44,875 nucleotides of DNA, taken from the IMG/VR virus record IMGVR_UViG_3300017917_001609, positions 1 through 44,875 of that record; one strand, written 5' to 3'. The stretch comes from a virus. Made by a program: the position numbers and the translations under genes. This document shows positions 29,548 to 37,046 of this stretch, one piece after another; position 1 is the first letter of the stretch; every line of letters begins with the position of its first letter. Under the pieces are notes generated by a model. It was not told the origin of the DNA and made no database searches. It saw only the letters and a program-made list of their open reading frames with translations.

Positions 29548-29578
29548 TAAAGATACAAAAAAAGCCCCTGCAAGGCAA
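29548..29578 (-). promoter_or_regulatory. Promoter TTG-N20-TATCTTTA for 29195-29524
   Basis: TTG at 29578-29576 directly follows the HNH stop codon; TATCTTTA at 29555-29548. Confidence 0.75.
29563..29578 (-). terminator. Truncated terminator copy 3, cut at HNH gene boundary
   Basis: Sixteen of the 21 bases of the repeated hairpin are present; the outer bases of the 5' arm are replaced by the HNH stop codon from 29579. The stem can no longer form fully, but the -33 TTG is kept. Confidence 0.7.
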
Positions 29579-30235
29579 CTACATTCTCAACAATTCCCCT
29601 CGTTTTAATCTTCCGTAAAGTCCAGTCATTGATATTCCTAAAGCTTCTATTGCTTGTGTTTGAGAAGCATAATGGTTGCCTGTAACTGGATCTAATATTG
29701 TTTTTCCTTTTAAACGCTTACCCTGCTTTGCTTCTGAAAGTTTCTTATTATGTTCCGGGGTTCTTTCGTAATGGTAGCTTCCATTAGCTTTCCGGGTTTC
29801 AATTCCTTTCTGGATTGCTTCTGAGCTCCTGTTATAAGTACCTGCTGCTTTTCTGGTTGCTGTTCGTTTCTCTAAGGCTTCTTTTGATTTAGGAACTCCT
29901 TTGATAGTCTGAATGTAATCTTGTTTGGTTCTTTGGTAAACCCTAGCAGATACTTTATACCGATTTTCCTTTGTTGCATTAACTAATGCCCATAGTGCTT
30001 TTTTAAGTTTCTGATTATCTGGATAGATTTCACATAGTAATAAATGTGCAATGAAGTGCTCCTTAGCTGTTAGCAAAACTAAATTAGAATGGTGCTTCCA
30101 TTCATGATTTTTTCCTGTACCTCCTAATGCTCTAGGTTTTATATGATGCACTTCGTAATAGGTCTGTTTTCCTTTAGTACGGACTTCTTGCCTGGCCCGG
30201 TCTATTAATTGATTGTATATTTTTTTGTAGTCCAT
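29579..30235 (-). CDS. HNH homing endonuclease with NUMOD-type repeats
   Basis: The N-terminal HNH core is visible as YYEVHHIKPRALGGTG, HSNLVLLTAKEHFIAHLLL. The centre carries NUMOD3-like repeats (SKEALEKRTATRKAAGTYNRS, SSEAIQKGIETRKANGSYHY, TPEHNKKLSEAKQGKR) and the C terminus a helix-turn-helix-like IEALGISMTGLYGRLKRGEL. This is a mobile free-standing endonuclease between uvsX and an unrelated small gene. Its stop codon cuts a terminator repeat, and its ATG follows a hairpin with a U run. It has probably inserted here by homing. Confidence 0.92.
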   Translation of the reverse strand: MDYKKIYNQLIDRARQEVRTKGKQTYYEVHHIKPRALGGTGKNHEWKHHSNLVLLTAKEHFIAHLLLCEIYPDNQKLKKALWALVNATKENRYKVSARVYQRTKQDYIQTIKGVPKSKEALEKRTATRKAAGTYNRSSEAIQKGIETRKANGSYHYERTPEHNKKLSEAKQGKRLKGKTILDPVTGNHYASQTQAIEALGISMTGLYGRLKRGELLRM

Positions 30236-30240
30236 AAAAA

Positions 30241-30283
30241 AACTCTTGGCTTTCAGGGTCGAGGGCCTTACTCACCAAGAGTT
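30241..30283 (-). terminator. Hairpin with U run directly before the HNH start
   Basis: The arms AACTCTTGG (30283-30275) and CCAAGAGTT (30249-30241) form a 9-bp stem with a 25-base loop, followed by five U residues and then ATG at 30235. It can terminate transcription leaving uvsX, or occlude the HNH start codon. Confidence 0.65.
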
Positions 30284-30317
30284 CTAATAAGTTCGAATTA
30301 GTAAGTGTAGCCTCGAC
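30258..30317 (-). promoter_or_regulatory. Second stem forming a possible pseudoknot upstream of HNH gene
   Basis: GTCGAGG from 30317-30311 (minus strand) can pair with CCTCGAC from 30264-30258, which lies in the loop of the hairpin at 30241-30283. The crossing stems define an H-type pseudoknot. Confidence 0.45.
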
Positions 30318-30325
30318 TCTACTAT

Positions 30326-30333
30326 TATAAATA
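30326..30333 (-). promoter_or_regulatory. TATTTATA late-type box between uvsX and HNH gene
   Basis: The minus strand reads CTATTTATAATAG, a near-palindrome, 90 bases before the HNH start and upstream of the structured region. Confidence 0.4.
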
Positions 30334-30357
30334 GTAAAGAAGTTGCTTTTTTACATA

Positions 30358-31434
30358 CTATTCTGGTTCTCGTTCAAAAAAATCCGGTCCTGTGTTCTCT
30401 GCATTCTCTTCCACTACTGTGAAATCCCCTCCACCTAAAATGGCTGACCATTCTTTAGCGTGAGCATCCTTGTAACTTTTCAGGTCCTTTTCTGTGTCGT
30501 TGATAAAACCATGCGGTGTCATGATAATCTTACCACGGGTTGTAATTCCGTTGATGTGGTTTTTGTCAATTTGTAGGTTTGTTCTTTTAGCAAATTCAAC
30601 TTGTTTACCGTCTTTGATTGCCTTAATCTTAGAAGTTCCAGCATTCATAATGTTTCCGAACGTAACAACAAATGTTGCGTCGTACCACATAGTCTTTCCT
30701 CCTTTGTTTTCCAGTCTAGGCTGGCCCATAGGTGATTCTGGTTTTTGAGTCCATACTTTATTTACCACTACTAGGGTGTTTGTAAACGGCATAGATTCTT
30801 TTCTTGACATAACAATCCTCTGATTTACCAAATTACCAAACTGGGTAGACATTGCCCCTGCATTCCATTCTGCATTATTCTTGTTAGAACGTACTGAAAG
30901 TTCACAAGGTACTGAACCGATTGAATCCCATAAGAATAACAAATCATACGGTAGATTGCCTTTCTTCTGTTCATCAATTAGGTCTAGAATGAATCCAGCA
31001 ACATCCTCAATAGTGTTTAGAGTTTCTCTATCCACGTAAATGAATTGACCGCTGTAGTCGGTAACTTCTCCGGTTGTTTCATCAACGGATTGTTCTACCT
31101 GAAGACCCATCTGCATGGCATGCTCCCAGTTCCATTTCATCTCAGTGATGATAAAGACTGGAAGTACTCCTGCTTTCTGTGCAGAGACTGCTGCTTCTAA
31201 CAAGGCAGTAGTCTTTCCTGTATCAGAATGCCCTCTTAGCATTACTATGTGACCCATAGGGATGCCCGGGATGGAAGTTACTTCTTGGAAAGCCTCTGAT
31301 AAAGGAATCCATTTTTGGTCTTTAAATTTTACGTTGCTTTTTAGAAGCTTCTTCTCCTTAAACTTATCTAAAGAGAATCCCTTCTTAAGTTCGGCAGACA
31401 CGGCTTCTGTTAATGATGCGCTTTTCTTTGCCAT
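30358..31434 (-). CDS. uvsX: UvsX/RecA-family recombinase
   Basis: The ATPase forms a filament on single-stranded DNA and drives strand exchange and recombination-dependent replication. Walker A reads GHSDTGKT (68-75), Walker B LLFLWDSIGSVP, and the DNA-binding loop region AMSTQFGNLVNQRIV follows. The 358-residue length and lack of a RecA C-terminal extension fit T4 UvsX. It sits eight bases after the SSB gene in one transcript, the usual partner arrangement. The acidic C terminus (GPDFFEREPE) may regulate filament loading. Confidence 0.92.
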   Translation of the reverse strand: MAKKSASLTEAVSAELKKGFSLDKFKEKKLLKSNVKFKDQKWIPLSEAFQEVTSIPGIPMGHIVMLRGHSDTGKTTALLEAAVSAQKAGVLPVFIITEMKWNWEHAMQMGLQVEQSVDETTGEVTDYSGQFIYVDRETLNTIEDVAGFILDLIDEQKKGNLPYDLLFLWDSIGSVPCELSVRSNKNNAEWNAGAMSTQFGNLVNQRIVMSRKESMPFTNTLVVVNKVWTQKPESPMGQPRLENKGGKTMWYDATFVVTFGNIMNAGTSKIKAIKDGKQVEFAKRTNLQIDKNHINGITTRGKIIMTPHGFINDTEKDLKSYKDAHAKEWSAILGGGDFTVVEENAENTGPDFFEREPE

Positions 31435-31441
31435 AACTTAA

Positions 31442-32305
31442 TTAGAAAGGTAAATCGTTGTCGTCGTCTGAGAATAAAGAATCAAATTTGTCTGCTTTAG
31501 ATTCTACTTTCTTTCCTTGACTTTCTAAGGTGAAAGGACTGGCAGATTTCTTCCAAGGTGCTTCTACTACAGGTGCCGGAGTTTGAGGAGCATCATCAAA
31601 GCTTACAGCAGGTTCAGATGAGATTGTTCCTTCTTCTTCCTCAGGTGCAAGCCAGCGTTGAAGCAATGCTTTCATGTCATCAAAAGACATTCTAGAGAAT
31701 GCTTTCAAAGGATCTGGTTGTTCTGAAAGTAATTTGTTTAACAAGGTTTGATCTTCTGTCAAAGGAGTTTGTGCAGTTCTGGCACGTACTGTGGTTTTGT
31801 TAAAACCAGTTCCAGTCGTTTCTTTACCTACAGTGGTTAAGTTTAAATCACGGCCGGTAACAATATCAGTATAGTCTCCGATATCCTCATCTTCAACCAT
31901 TGATAAAAGTTCCATGTAGATTTCTTTACCAAAACCCCATAATTTAACTCCTTCAGCTTCTTCACCTCTAACAATGATAGGTACAAATACCCTCATCTTA
32001 GGATCAAGCTTACGAGCCAGGCTCCAACTTTCTTTGTCTTTTAAAGAACGTAATTCCTTTGCAAATTCTACAATAGGATCCTTCTCACCCCAGTTGGTTG
32101 GAGAAATTACTGGGTTCTTGTCAATTCCATAATGGAAAAACAATTCTGAGAATGGGTTTGATTTGTTGTACGCTGAAGGTACAATGCGGATTGTTTGCTT
32201 GCCCACGGCAGGTTTCCAGAAGACATTCTTACGTGCCTCTCCAGAAGGACGGCTGTTCTGAGTTTGTAGAGCTGCTAATTTCGCTCTGATTGAATTAATA
32301 TCCAT
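31442..32305 (-). CDS. Single-stranded DNA-binding protein, gp32-like
   Basis: Covers ssDNA and organises replication proteins. The N terminus (MDINSIRAKLAAL) precedes an OB-fold core with FWKPAVGKQTIRIVPS and LFFHYGI, and with KLWGFGKEIYMELLSM, common to T4 gp32-like proteins of marine and Bacteroidota phages. The C-terminal 60 residues are low complexity and acidic, ending FDSLFSDDDNDLPF, the protein-docking tail. It heads the uvsX transcript from the promoter at 32325-32355. Confidence 0.85.
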   Translation of the reverse strand: MDINSIRAKLAALQTQNSRPSGEARKNVFWKPAVGKQTIRIVPSAYNKSNPFSELFFHYGIDKNPVISPTNWGEKDPIVEFAKELRSLKDKESWSLARKLDPKMRVFVPIIVRGEEAEGVKLWGFGKEIYMELLSMVEDEDIGDYTDIVTGRDLNLTTVGKETTGTGFNKTTVRARTAQTPLTEDQTLLNKLLSEQPDPLKAFSRMSFDDMKALLQRWLAPEEEEGTISSEPAVSFDDAPQTPAPVVEAPWKKSASPFTLESQGKKVESKADKFDSLFSDDDNDLPF

Positions 32306-32324
32306 TTTTTATAACTTATTTTGA

Positions 32325-32355
32325 GTAATTTACGAAACTTGTTGTAAGGAGGCAA
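32325..32355 (-). promoter_or_regulatory. Promoter TTG-N20-TAAATTAC for SSB-uvsX
   Basis: TTG at 32355-32353, 20-base spacer, TAAATTAC at 32332-32325, 19 bases before the ATG. The -7 element deviates from TATCTTTA. Confidence 0.6.
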
Positions 32356-32356
32356 C

Positions 32357-32830
32357 TTATAATTCAACAATCTGATAGATTTTAGTCTTCAGAAGTTTAA
32401 GATCACCTTGCTGGGTTAGCATGACAGTGTTTTTATAATGTTGCCAGTCTATTCTGAAGTTTGTATCTACTACCCCGTTGTTTAAGCTCTTGATCAACTC
32501 GTTCAACGCATTAATCGTATATAGAGAATTTGACTCCTTTTTGCGGTGAACCAGAATTGTATTTTCTGGAATGTTATTAATGTTTGGTTGATCTACATTG
32601 TAAGTACATACGTACTCGTCATTGCTTTTAATATGCAAAACAAATATTTTATTATATAAGATTGTGTATTGACTAGAAATATCCTCAATAAAGGAATCTA
32701 CTCCATCCAACGGCACAAAAGTACAAAATAGTTTATTATTTAACGCCATGCTCATCTCTACTAAAGGATCGCTGTCGTATCCTCTAGTATAAATATCAAA
32801 GGGATTGTAAAGAGTTGTAATCTGATCCAT
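32357..32830 (-). CDS. Hypothetical protein overlapping polymerase, 157 aa
   Basis: An alpha/beta soluble protein (FCTFVPLDGVDSFIEDISSQYTILYNKIFVLHIKSND ... SLYTINALNELIKSLNNGVVDTNF) with no motif I recognise. It begins 35 bases inside the polymerase gene and is cotranscribed with it, so a polymerase accessory role is possible. Not identifiable as clamp or exonuclease from sequence. Confidence 0.7.
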   Translation of the reverse strand: MDQITTLYNPFDIYTRGYDSDPLVEMSMALNNKLFCTFVPLDGVDSFIEDISSQYTILYNKIFVLHIKSNDEYVCTYNVDQPNINNIPENTILVHRKKESNSLYTINALNELIKSLNNGVVDTNFRIDWQHYKNTVMLTQQGDLKLLKTKIYQIVEL

Positions 32831-34079
32831 AACTTGTTTTTATCTTTAAATTTGCTTGTTTAAATACGTTTAAAATTTCTCTAATCTTTTCTTTATCTTC
32901 TTTGGCTGTGTCTATTAAGAATGCATCGTAAGTATAAAGTACTAACTTACTCTTACATCCATTTAGAATATAATGAATATTCTTCAGAAGTGCAACATTA
33001 TTATAAGTTTCCCAGTGTTGAATTATGTAATTAAATAATTTCTGAGGATTCATGTTCTGCAATTCACTCTCCTTAAATACCTTCCCGGTTTCTTGAACTG
33101 TGTATTTACCTTTGTTACTAAACTCTGTCCAGATCTTATGAATTAACCGAGTAGTTAACTGAAAGAATTCAAAATCCTTGTATTGATCAAAGACATTCCC
33201 GTAGAGCTGCTTGAAGACTAAGTTCTTAGCCTCAGTTCGGTCCATTCCATACTGATTAGCAAAATCCTCATAAATATCCCCGGTTGGTGATTCATACCCA
33301 ACCATCTGTGAAATTAAAGTAGGGTGATAAGCCGTTAAATCAATTTCAAGTAGAAAATCATTTCTTGGAATAAAAACCGATCTTGCTCCGGAGTCTTTAG
33401 GTAAGGCTGCGAAGTTTAGGTTATTGAATGTATTGGAAGGACGGCCGGTGGTTGTATTTAAGTTATACTGAGTAAAAATATAAGGATTATAGAGGGATAA
33501 AAAGGGTCTCTTAAGTTCAAAGTATCTTTCGAATGCACTATTAACCTTTACCCCGTTCTTTTCTATAAACCAAAATACATTAGAAAGATCATCATGATAC
33601 TGATTGGGTTGATATTTATGAATTATAGGTAAGTACTGATCAAAGATAGATTCACATTCTTCAAAATGCTTTACTATTGGAATAACCATTCCTAAATCGT
33701 CACTATCGTAGTATTTTTGGGAATAGTAATTATGAGCATAGGTATGCTTTTTAAGTTCCACATACTGAAATAAATTTAAATCAAATGTATTTTCTCCAAA
33801 GTGCACATAATTAAATGCTTTTTTATCTGGGGTGTAGATTTTATCTAAAGTTCTAAGTAACTCCCTTACCTGGTTGTAATCAAACAGAAGTGCTTCCGGA
33901 TGGTGGAAGTTAATCAGAAAGCCTCTTTCCTTATTTAAGCCTCTTAAATATAAACTTATGGGAGTATAAATACCCGGATGTATCTCAGCATGTCTATGAA
34001 TAGGGAGTGCAAAGACTTCCTTACCTAGTTCATACTTTAAATCATCAAACTGCTCTTGTGTTTCTACTAACCAAAACAT
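32796..34079 (-). CDS. Family A DNA polymerase, compact form
   Basis: The polymerase core is present: TTTGRPSN (209-216), motif A LLEIDLTAYHPTLIS with Asp247, motif B RTEAKNLVFKQLYG (281-294) and motif C LYTYDAFLI with Asp385 in place of the usual HDE. The N-terminal 200 residues look like a degenerate 3'-5' exonuclease fold (FALPI...HPGIYTPISLYL), but I see no DxE catalytic motif. At 427 residues it is shorter than Pol I Klenow. It is the likely replicative polymerase, unlike T4 with its family B enzyme. The promoter lies at 34090-34120. Confidence 0.88.
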   Translation of the reverse strand: MFWLVETQEQFDDLKYELGKEVFALPIHRHAEIHPGIYTPISLYLRGLNKERGFLINFHHPEALLFDYNQVRELLRTLDKIYTPDKKAFNYVHFGENTFDLNLFQYVELKKHTYAHNYYSQKYYDSDDLGMVIPIVKHFEECESIFDQYLPIIHKYQPNQYHDDLSNVFWFIEKNGVKVNSAFERYFELKRPFLSLYNPYIFTQYNLNTTTGRPSNTFNNLNFAALPKDSGARSVFIPRNDFLLEIDLTAYHPTLISQMVGYESPTGDIYEDFANQYGMDRTEAKNLVFKQLYGNVFDQYKDFEFFQLTTRLIHKIWTEFSNKGKYTVQETGKVFKESELQNMNPQKLFNYIIQHWETYNNVALLKNIHYILNGCKSKLVLYTYDAFLIDTAKEDKEKIREILNVFKQANLKIKTSYGSDYNSLQSL

Positions 34080-34089
34080 AACCTTTACT

Positions 34090-34120
34090 TAAAGATAAGA
34101 AAGATTAGTTAAGGAACCAA
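34090..34120 (-). promoter_or_regulatory. Promoter TTG-N20-TATCTTTA for polymerase gene
   Basis: TTG at 34120-34118, 20-base spacer, TATCTTTA at 34097-34090, 10 bases before the ATG at 34079. It marks the border between tail and replication modules. Confidence 0.75.
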
Positions 34121-34124
34121 CTTA

Positions 34125-34745
34125 TCAGGCAAATTCTCTAAAATTTGTAATGTATTCAGAGAAGCCGTACAACTTTAATCTTTGTTCAGTCAGTAGTACA
34201 ATATTCCGGTTTATGATTATAATGTTACTTAAACTAGTTCCTCCGGTAGTCCACGGAAGTGTGAATGGTAAATAAGCCGGCCAATTATAACGGTTGTTTT
34301 TACTTTCTAAATTATCGTACATCTGCTTATCAACCTCAATGTAAGTATTGCTGTTTACTCTCTTGACAAAGTATCTAATAAAAGAAGGGTAAGATGGTGT
34401 TGGCTGAATATAATAAGGTTCTAATAGAGTGGTAGGCGGGTATTCAATTCCTTTCTGCAGTCTTATATTATCATAGTAAAGTTTGGAAGTTTCAAACCCG
34501 TATAATGCAAATACTGAAGTTGGTGAAGGATTGTAGATTTGTTCCTCTGAATCAGTGCTGTTTGCTATATTCTGAGCGAAGATTAATTCTCTAGGAACTC
34601 CGTCTGTTGTGTTTTTACCTGTGAATACTCTCCCGTCTGCAAGAGTGTGGTAATAGCCTTGGTAAAACTGATTAGAGTCTTTGTATACTAATTCGTCTCC
34701 GTTAGTATATTGATCTGGTATTATTTTGGTTTTTGGAAAATACAT
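34125..34745 (-). CDS. Putative virion structural protein, 206 aa
   Basis: The start MYFPKTKIIPDQYTNGDELVY at 34745 is chosen because it shares one base with the upstream stop (TAATG); the longer frame to 34805 merely reads the previous gene out of frame. GYYHTLADGRVFTGKN is typical of minor tail or neck proteins of myovirus-like phages, from memory. The rest is aromatic and beta-rich. It is the last gene of the tail module. Confidence 0.7.
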   Translation of the reverse strand: MYFPKTKIIPDQYTNGDELVYKDSNQFYQGYYHTLADGRVFTGKNTTDGVPRELIFAQNIANSTDSEEQIYNPSPTSVFALYGFETSKLYYDNIRLQKGIEYPPTTLLEPYYIQPTPSYPSFIRYFVKRVNSNTYIEVDKQMYDNLESKNNRYNWPAYLPFTLPWTTGGTSLSNIIIINRNIVLLTEQRLKLYGFSEYITNFREFA

Positions 34746-35494
34746 TATACGGCTACTCCTACTAATCCTGCTATTTTTTGACCTCCTTGGTTGATTAGCG
34801 ACCAAGCACCGCTCCCTCTTGATGGTCCTTTACCTAAAATTCCTACACTGTTTATTCTAGCGCTAATAAATACTTTTAGTAAGTCATCAGATGTTTTCTT
34901 ACCTGAGTTGTAAGCTGTAACTACTCTATTAGCAAATCCTTGAAACCATCCCGGTCCATTCCAGGTTGCATACACGAAATTAAATTTTAACCTACCGTCT
35001 TTGTTTATAAGGTCTAGAACTTGCTGTCCATTTTTTAGAGTTAGTAAGTATTGTTTTATGTAACTGTTATACATCGGCTCCATCATCTGCACGGCTAGGT
35101 TTAGTAATTCAGTCTGTAAAGGATCTGGTGGAATATAATTCCATCTCCATTTTTTAGTCTTTTGAGCTTCTCCAATCTTATTCCAGAATTGAACTCCGGC
35201 AGCACTTGTGTTAATAGTACCTCCCTGTTTTCTGTCTATTCCAAACATCGTCTCTCCGGATGTACTATATCTTGAATCCCCTGTTCCATGGTACTGTGGA
35301 TTAAAATAACCTCCTTCTAAGTTACCAATAACTAATTTAGTTACTTCTGCAAAGGTAGTAATATCTTTTGTAATTTTACCGGCTACTATTCTATAGGAAG
35401 CTTCATCAGAAAATTCATAACTACCCTGTGTTAGGTTTGTACTAGCTACCGGTTCAAATTTTTCAGTTAAATAATAACTACCTGATAAGTTCAT
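34745..35494 (-). CDS. Putative virion-associated lysozyme (GH108-like), 249 aa
   Basis: The segment LVIGNLEGGYFNPQYHG...SGETMFGIDRKQGG matches the GH108 signature in which the Glu of EGGY is catalytic and the SGETxxGI turn follows. The second half (QTELLNLAVQMMEPMYNSYIKQYLL) fits the helical peptidoglycan-hydrolase C domain. Placed among baseplate genes, it probably pierces peptidoglycan during DNA entry, as T4 gp5 does, and is distinct from the GH19 endolysin. The late-type box is four bases from the ATG. Confidence 0.75.
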   Translation of the reverse strand: MNLSGSYYLTEKFEPVASTNLTQGSYEFSDEASYRIVAGKITKDITTFAEVTKLVIGNLEGGYFNPQYHGTGDSRYSTSGETMFGIDRKQGGTINTSAAGVQFWNKIGEAQKTKKWRWNYIPPDPLQTELLNLAVQMMEPMYNSYIKQYLLTLKNGQQVLDLINKDGRLKFNFVYATWNGPGWFQGFANRVVTAYNSGKKTSDDLLKVFISARINSVGILGKGPSRGSGAWSLINQGGQKIAGLVGVAV

Positions 35495-35498
35495 CTTT

Positions 35499-35508
35499 TA
35501 TAAATATA
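35499..35508 (-). promoter_or_regulatory. TATATTTATA late-type box before virion lysozyme gene
   Basis: Four bases upstream of the ATG at 35494; no TTG lies about 20 bases further upstream. Confidence 0.6.
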
Positions 35509-35528
35509 AAATAGTGTAAATAGTAGCT

Positions 35529-37043
35529 TTACCTATTGAATAACGTCTGGCTGAAAGGGACTACTGGGGTTGTGGTCGGTTGTGTTAACGGATTAATATT
35601 TAAAGGATTTGGGATAGGTTTTGGCTGTGGTACATTTTGTAAGACAGGAGGGGTAGCTGTTGCTGCTGGTTTTGGAGATTCAGGAGCTGGTAGGCTTTTT
35701 GCTTCGTAGGTATCCTTTAAAGCTATAATGGCAGATAATTTAGTTATCCACATTCCGTTATTACTAACTTCATGACTAACTCCGGTTATTACGAAATCAA
35801 AATTATCCTTGTATATATAAGGAAGCACATCACCTGAAATCGTAAATCTCTGGAATATTTTTATTCCGCTTATTCCTGCCAGGCTTAAATCTAATTTAAC
35901 CGGTATAAAGCTTGTAGAAGTTTGTCCGGTGTTTGTATAAGCACCTAGAAGTGATTTATAAAAATCTGCACAGATATTCTCTAGGTTTAGTTTGTCTGTC
36001 GATTTAAAAGTTATTTTTTGATCTCCTTCTTTTTGATTTGCAATGAAGGTTATATAAGCTTCTCTAGTGCTGTTATACTTTGTACTTCTTTCTTTTTCAG
36101 TTTTTGCGAATAAATCAGCATCTGTTTTACTAGTTTCTCCCGGTGCTGATTTTTCAACGTAGAGTCTATCAATAAGTCCTTTGTTCATTAAACTAAAAGA
36201 AGTAGCTTCTACTCCTGGCTTATTTCCGTTTGCTTGAGCTCCGATTGAAATTGCAGAAGCTAAATCCGGGGTTATGCTGCTCTGTGCAGAAATTCCAGTC
36301 ACGAAACTGCCTAAACCTTGTGCTTTTATTGTAGTGATTCTAGAACCTTCTATATTTGCCAAGCCTTTAATTCTTTTCTGGTTATAATCAACAATAGTTA
36401 ATGTATTTAAATCATCGTCAATAATAACTTGAAAATCATTAATACTCCCTAAAGCTTTCCCTACTTCATCGCAGATAGCTTGTAGTAATTTACGAACTCC
36501 TACGGCAGTATCTGCAGCATCGGCTTGTTTGGTCATTTGTTCGGCTACAAACCCAGCGTTTAGATAAATATAATTTATATTACCTATCTGAGGGTAGGTT
36601 TTGTAAACCTTATCTGTTGGATTATCTTGTGTGTACTTATCATTAATTGTATTAATTTTATCCCCTAATTGTGCCTGTCTATTTGTTATATAATCCGGTT
36701 TACTTTTTGAACTATTAAAATAAGTGAAAGGTTGAAATGTATAAACTCCACTCTGGTCAAATGCACCGTCACTGTTTGGAATATAATTGTTGTACAAGTA
36801 ACATTTTAAAAGATTAAACGAGACTGATGTTGAGTATGCGAAGAATGGTTTATCTGATTCCCAGTCGATCTTTATAATTGATTTACCGTCTGATTTTATA
36901 TTTACTTGTTCTTCTAAAAACTTTAAAAGTACTTGAAAGGAAATATATAATTCACCGCCTCCATCACTATACTGTAGTATGTTTGCACCTCTATAATACT
37001 CACTCTTAGTGACTGTGTCTATAAATACTGTGTATTCTCCCAT
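35529..37043 (-). CDS. Baseplate hub-like structural protein, part 2, 504 aa
   Basis: A large beta-rich virion protein with YISFQVLLKFLEEQ early, an LQAICDEVGKALGSINDFQVIIDDD segment and a terminal FVITGVSHEVSNNGMWITKLSAI region resembling hub or gp27-like domains. The C-terminal 60 residues are a Pro-rich tail (PKPAATATPPVLQNVPQPKPIPNP). It starts three bases after the 37047 gene, and in some related phages, from memory, the equivalents form one long polypeptide. Confidence 0.7.
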   Translation of the reverse strand: MGEYTVFIDTVTKSEYYRGANILQYSDGGGELYISFQVLLKFLEEQVNIKSDGKSIIKIDWESDKPFFAYSTSVSFNLLKCYLYNNYIPNSDGAFDQSGVYTFQPFTYFNSSKSKPDYITNRQAQLGDKINTINDKYTQDNPTDKVYKTYPQIGNINYIYLNAGFVAEQMTKQADAADTAVGVRKLLQAICDEVGKALGSINDFQVIIDDDLNTLTIVDYNQKRIKGLANIEGSRITTIKAQGLGSFVTGISAQSSITPDLASAISIGAQANGNKPGVEATSFSLMNKGLIDRLYVEKSAPGETSKTDADLFAKTEKERSTKYNSTREAYITFIANQKEGDQKITFKSTDKLNLENICADFYKSLLGAYTNTGQTSTSFIPVKLDLSLAGISGIKIFQRFTISGDVLPYIYKDNFDFVITGVSHEVSNNGMWITKLSAIIALKDTYEAKSLPAPESPKPAATATPPVLQNVPQPKPIPNPLNINPLTQPTTTPVVPFSQTLFNR

Positions 37044-37046
37044 ACG

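Noticed and set aside
30236-30357. Group I intron remnant between uvsX and the HNH gene.
   Set aside because: uvsX ends with a normal C terminus and is not split. The segment is too short and I see no P7-type core.
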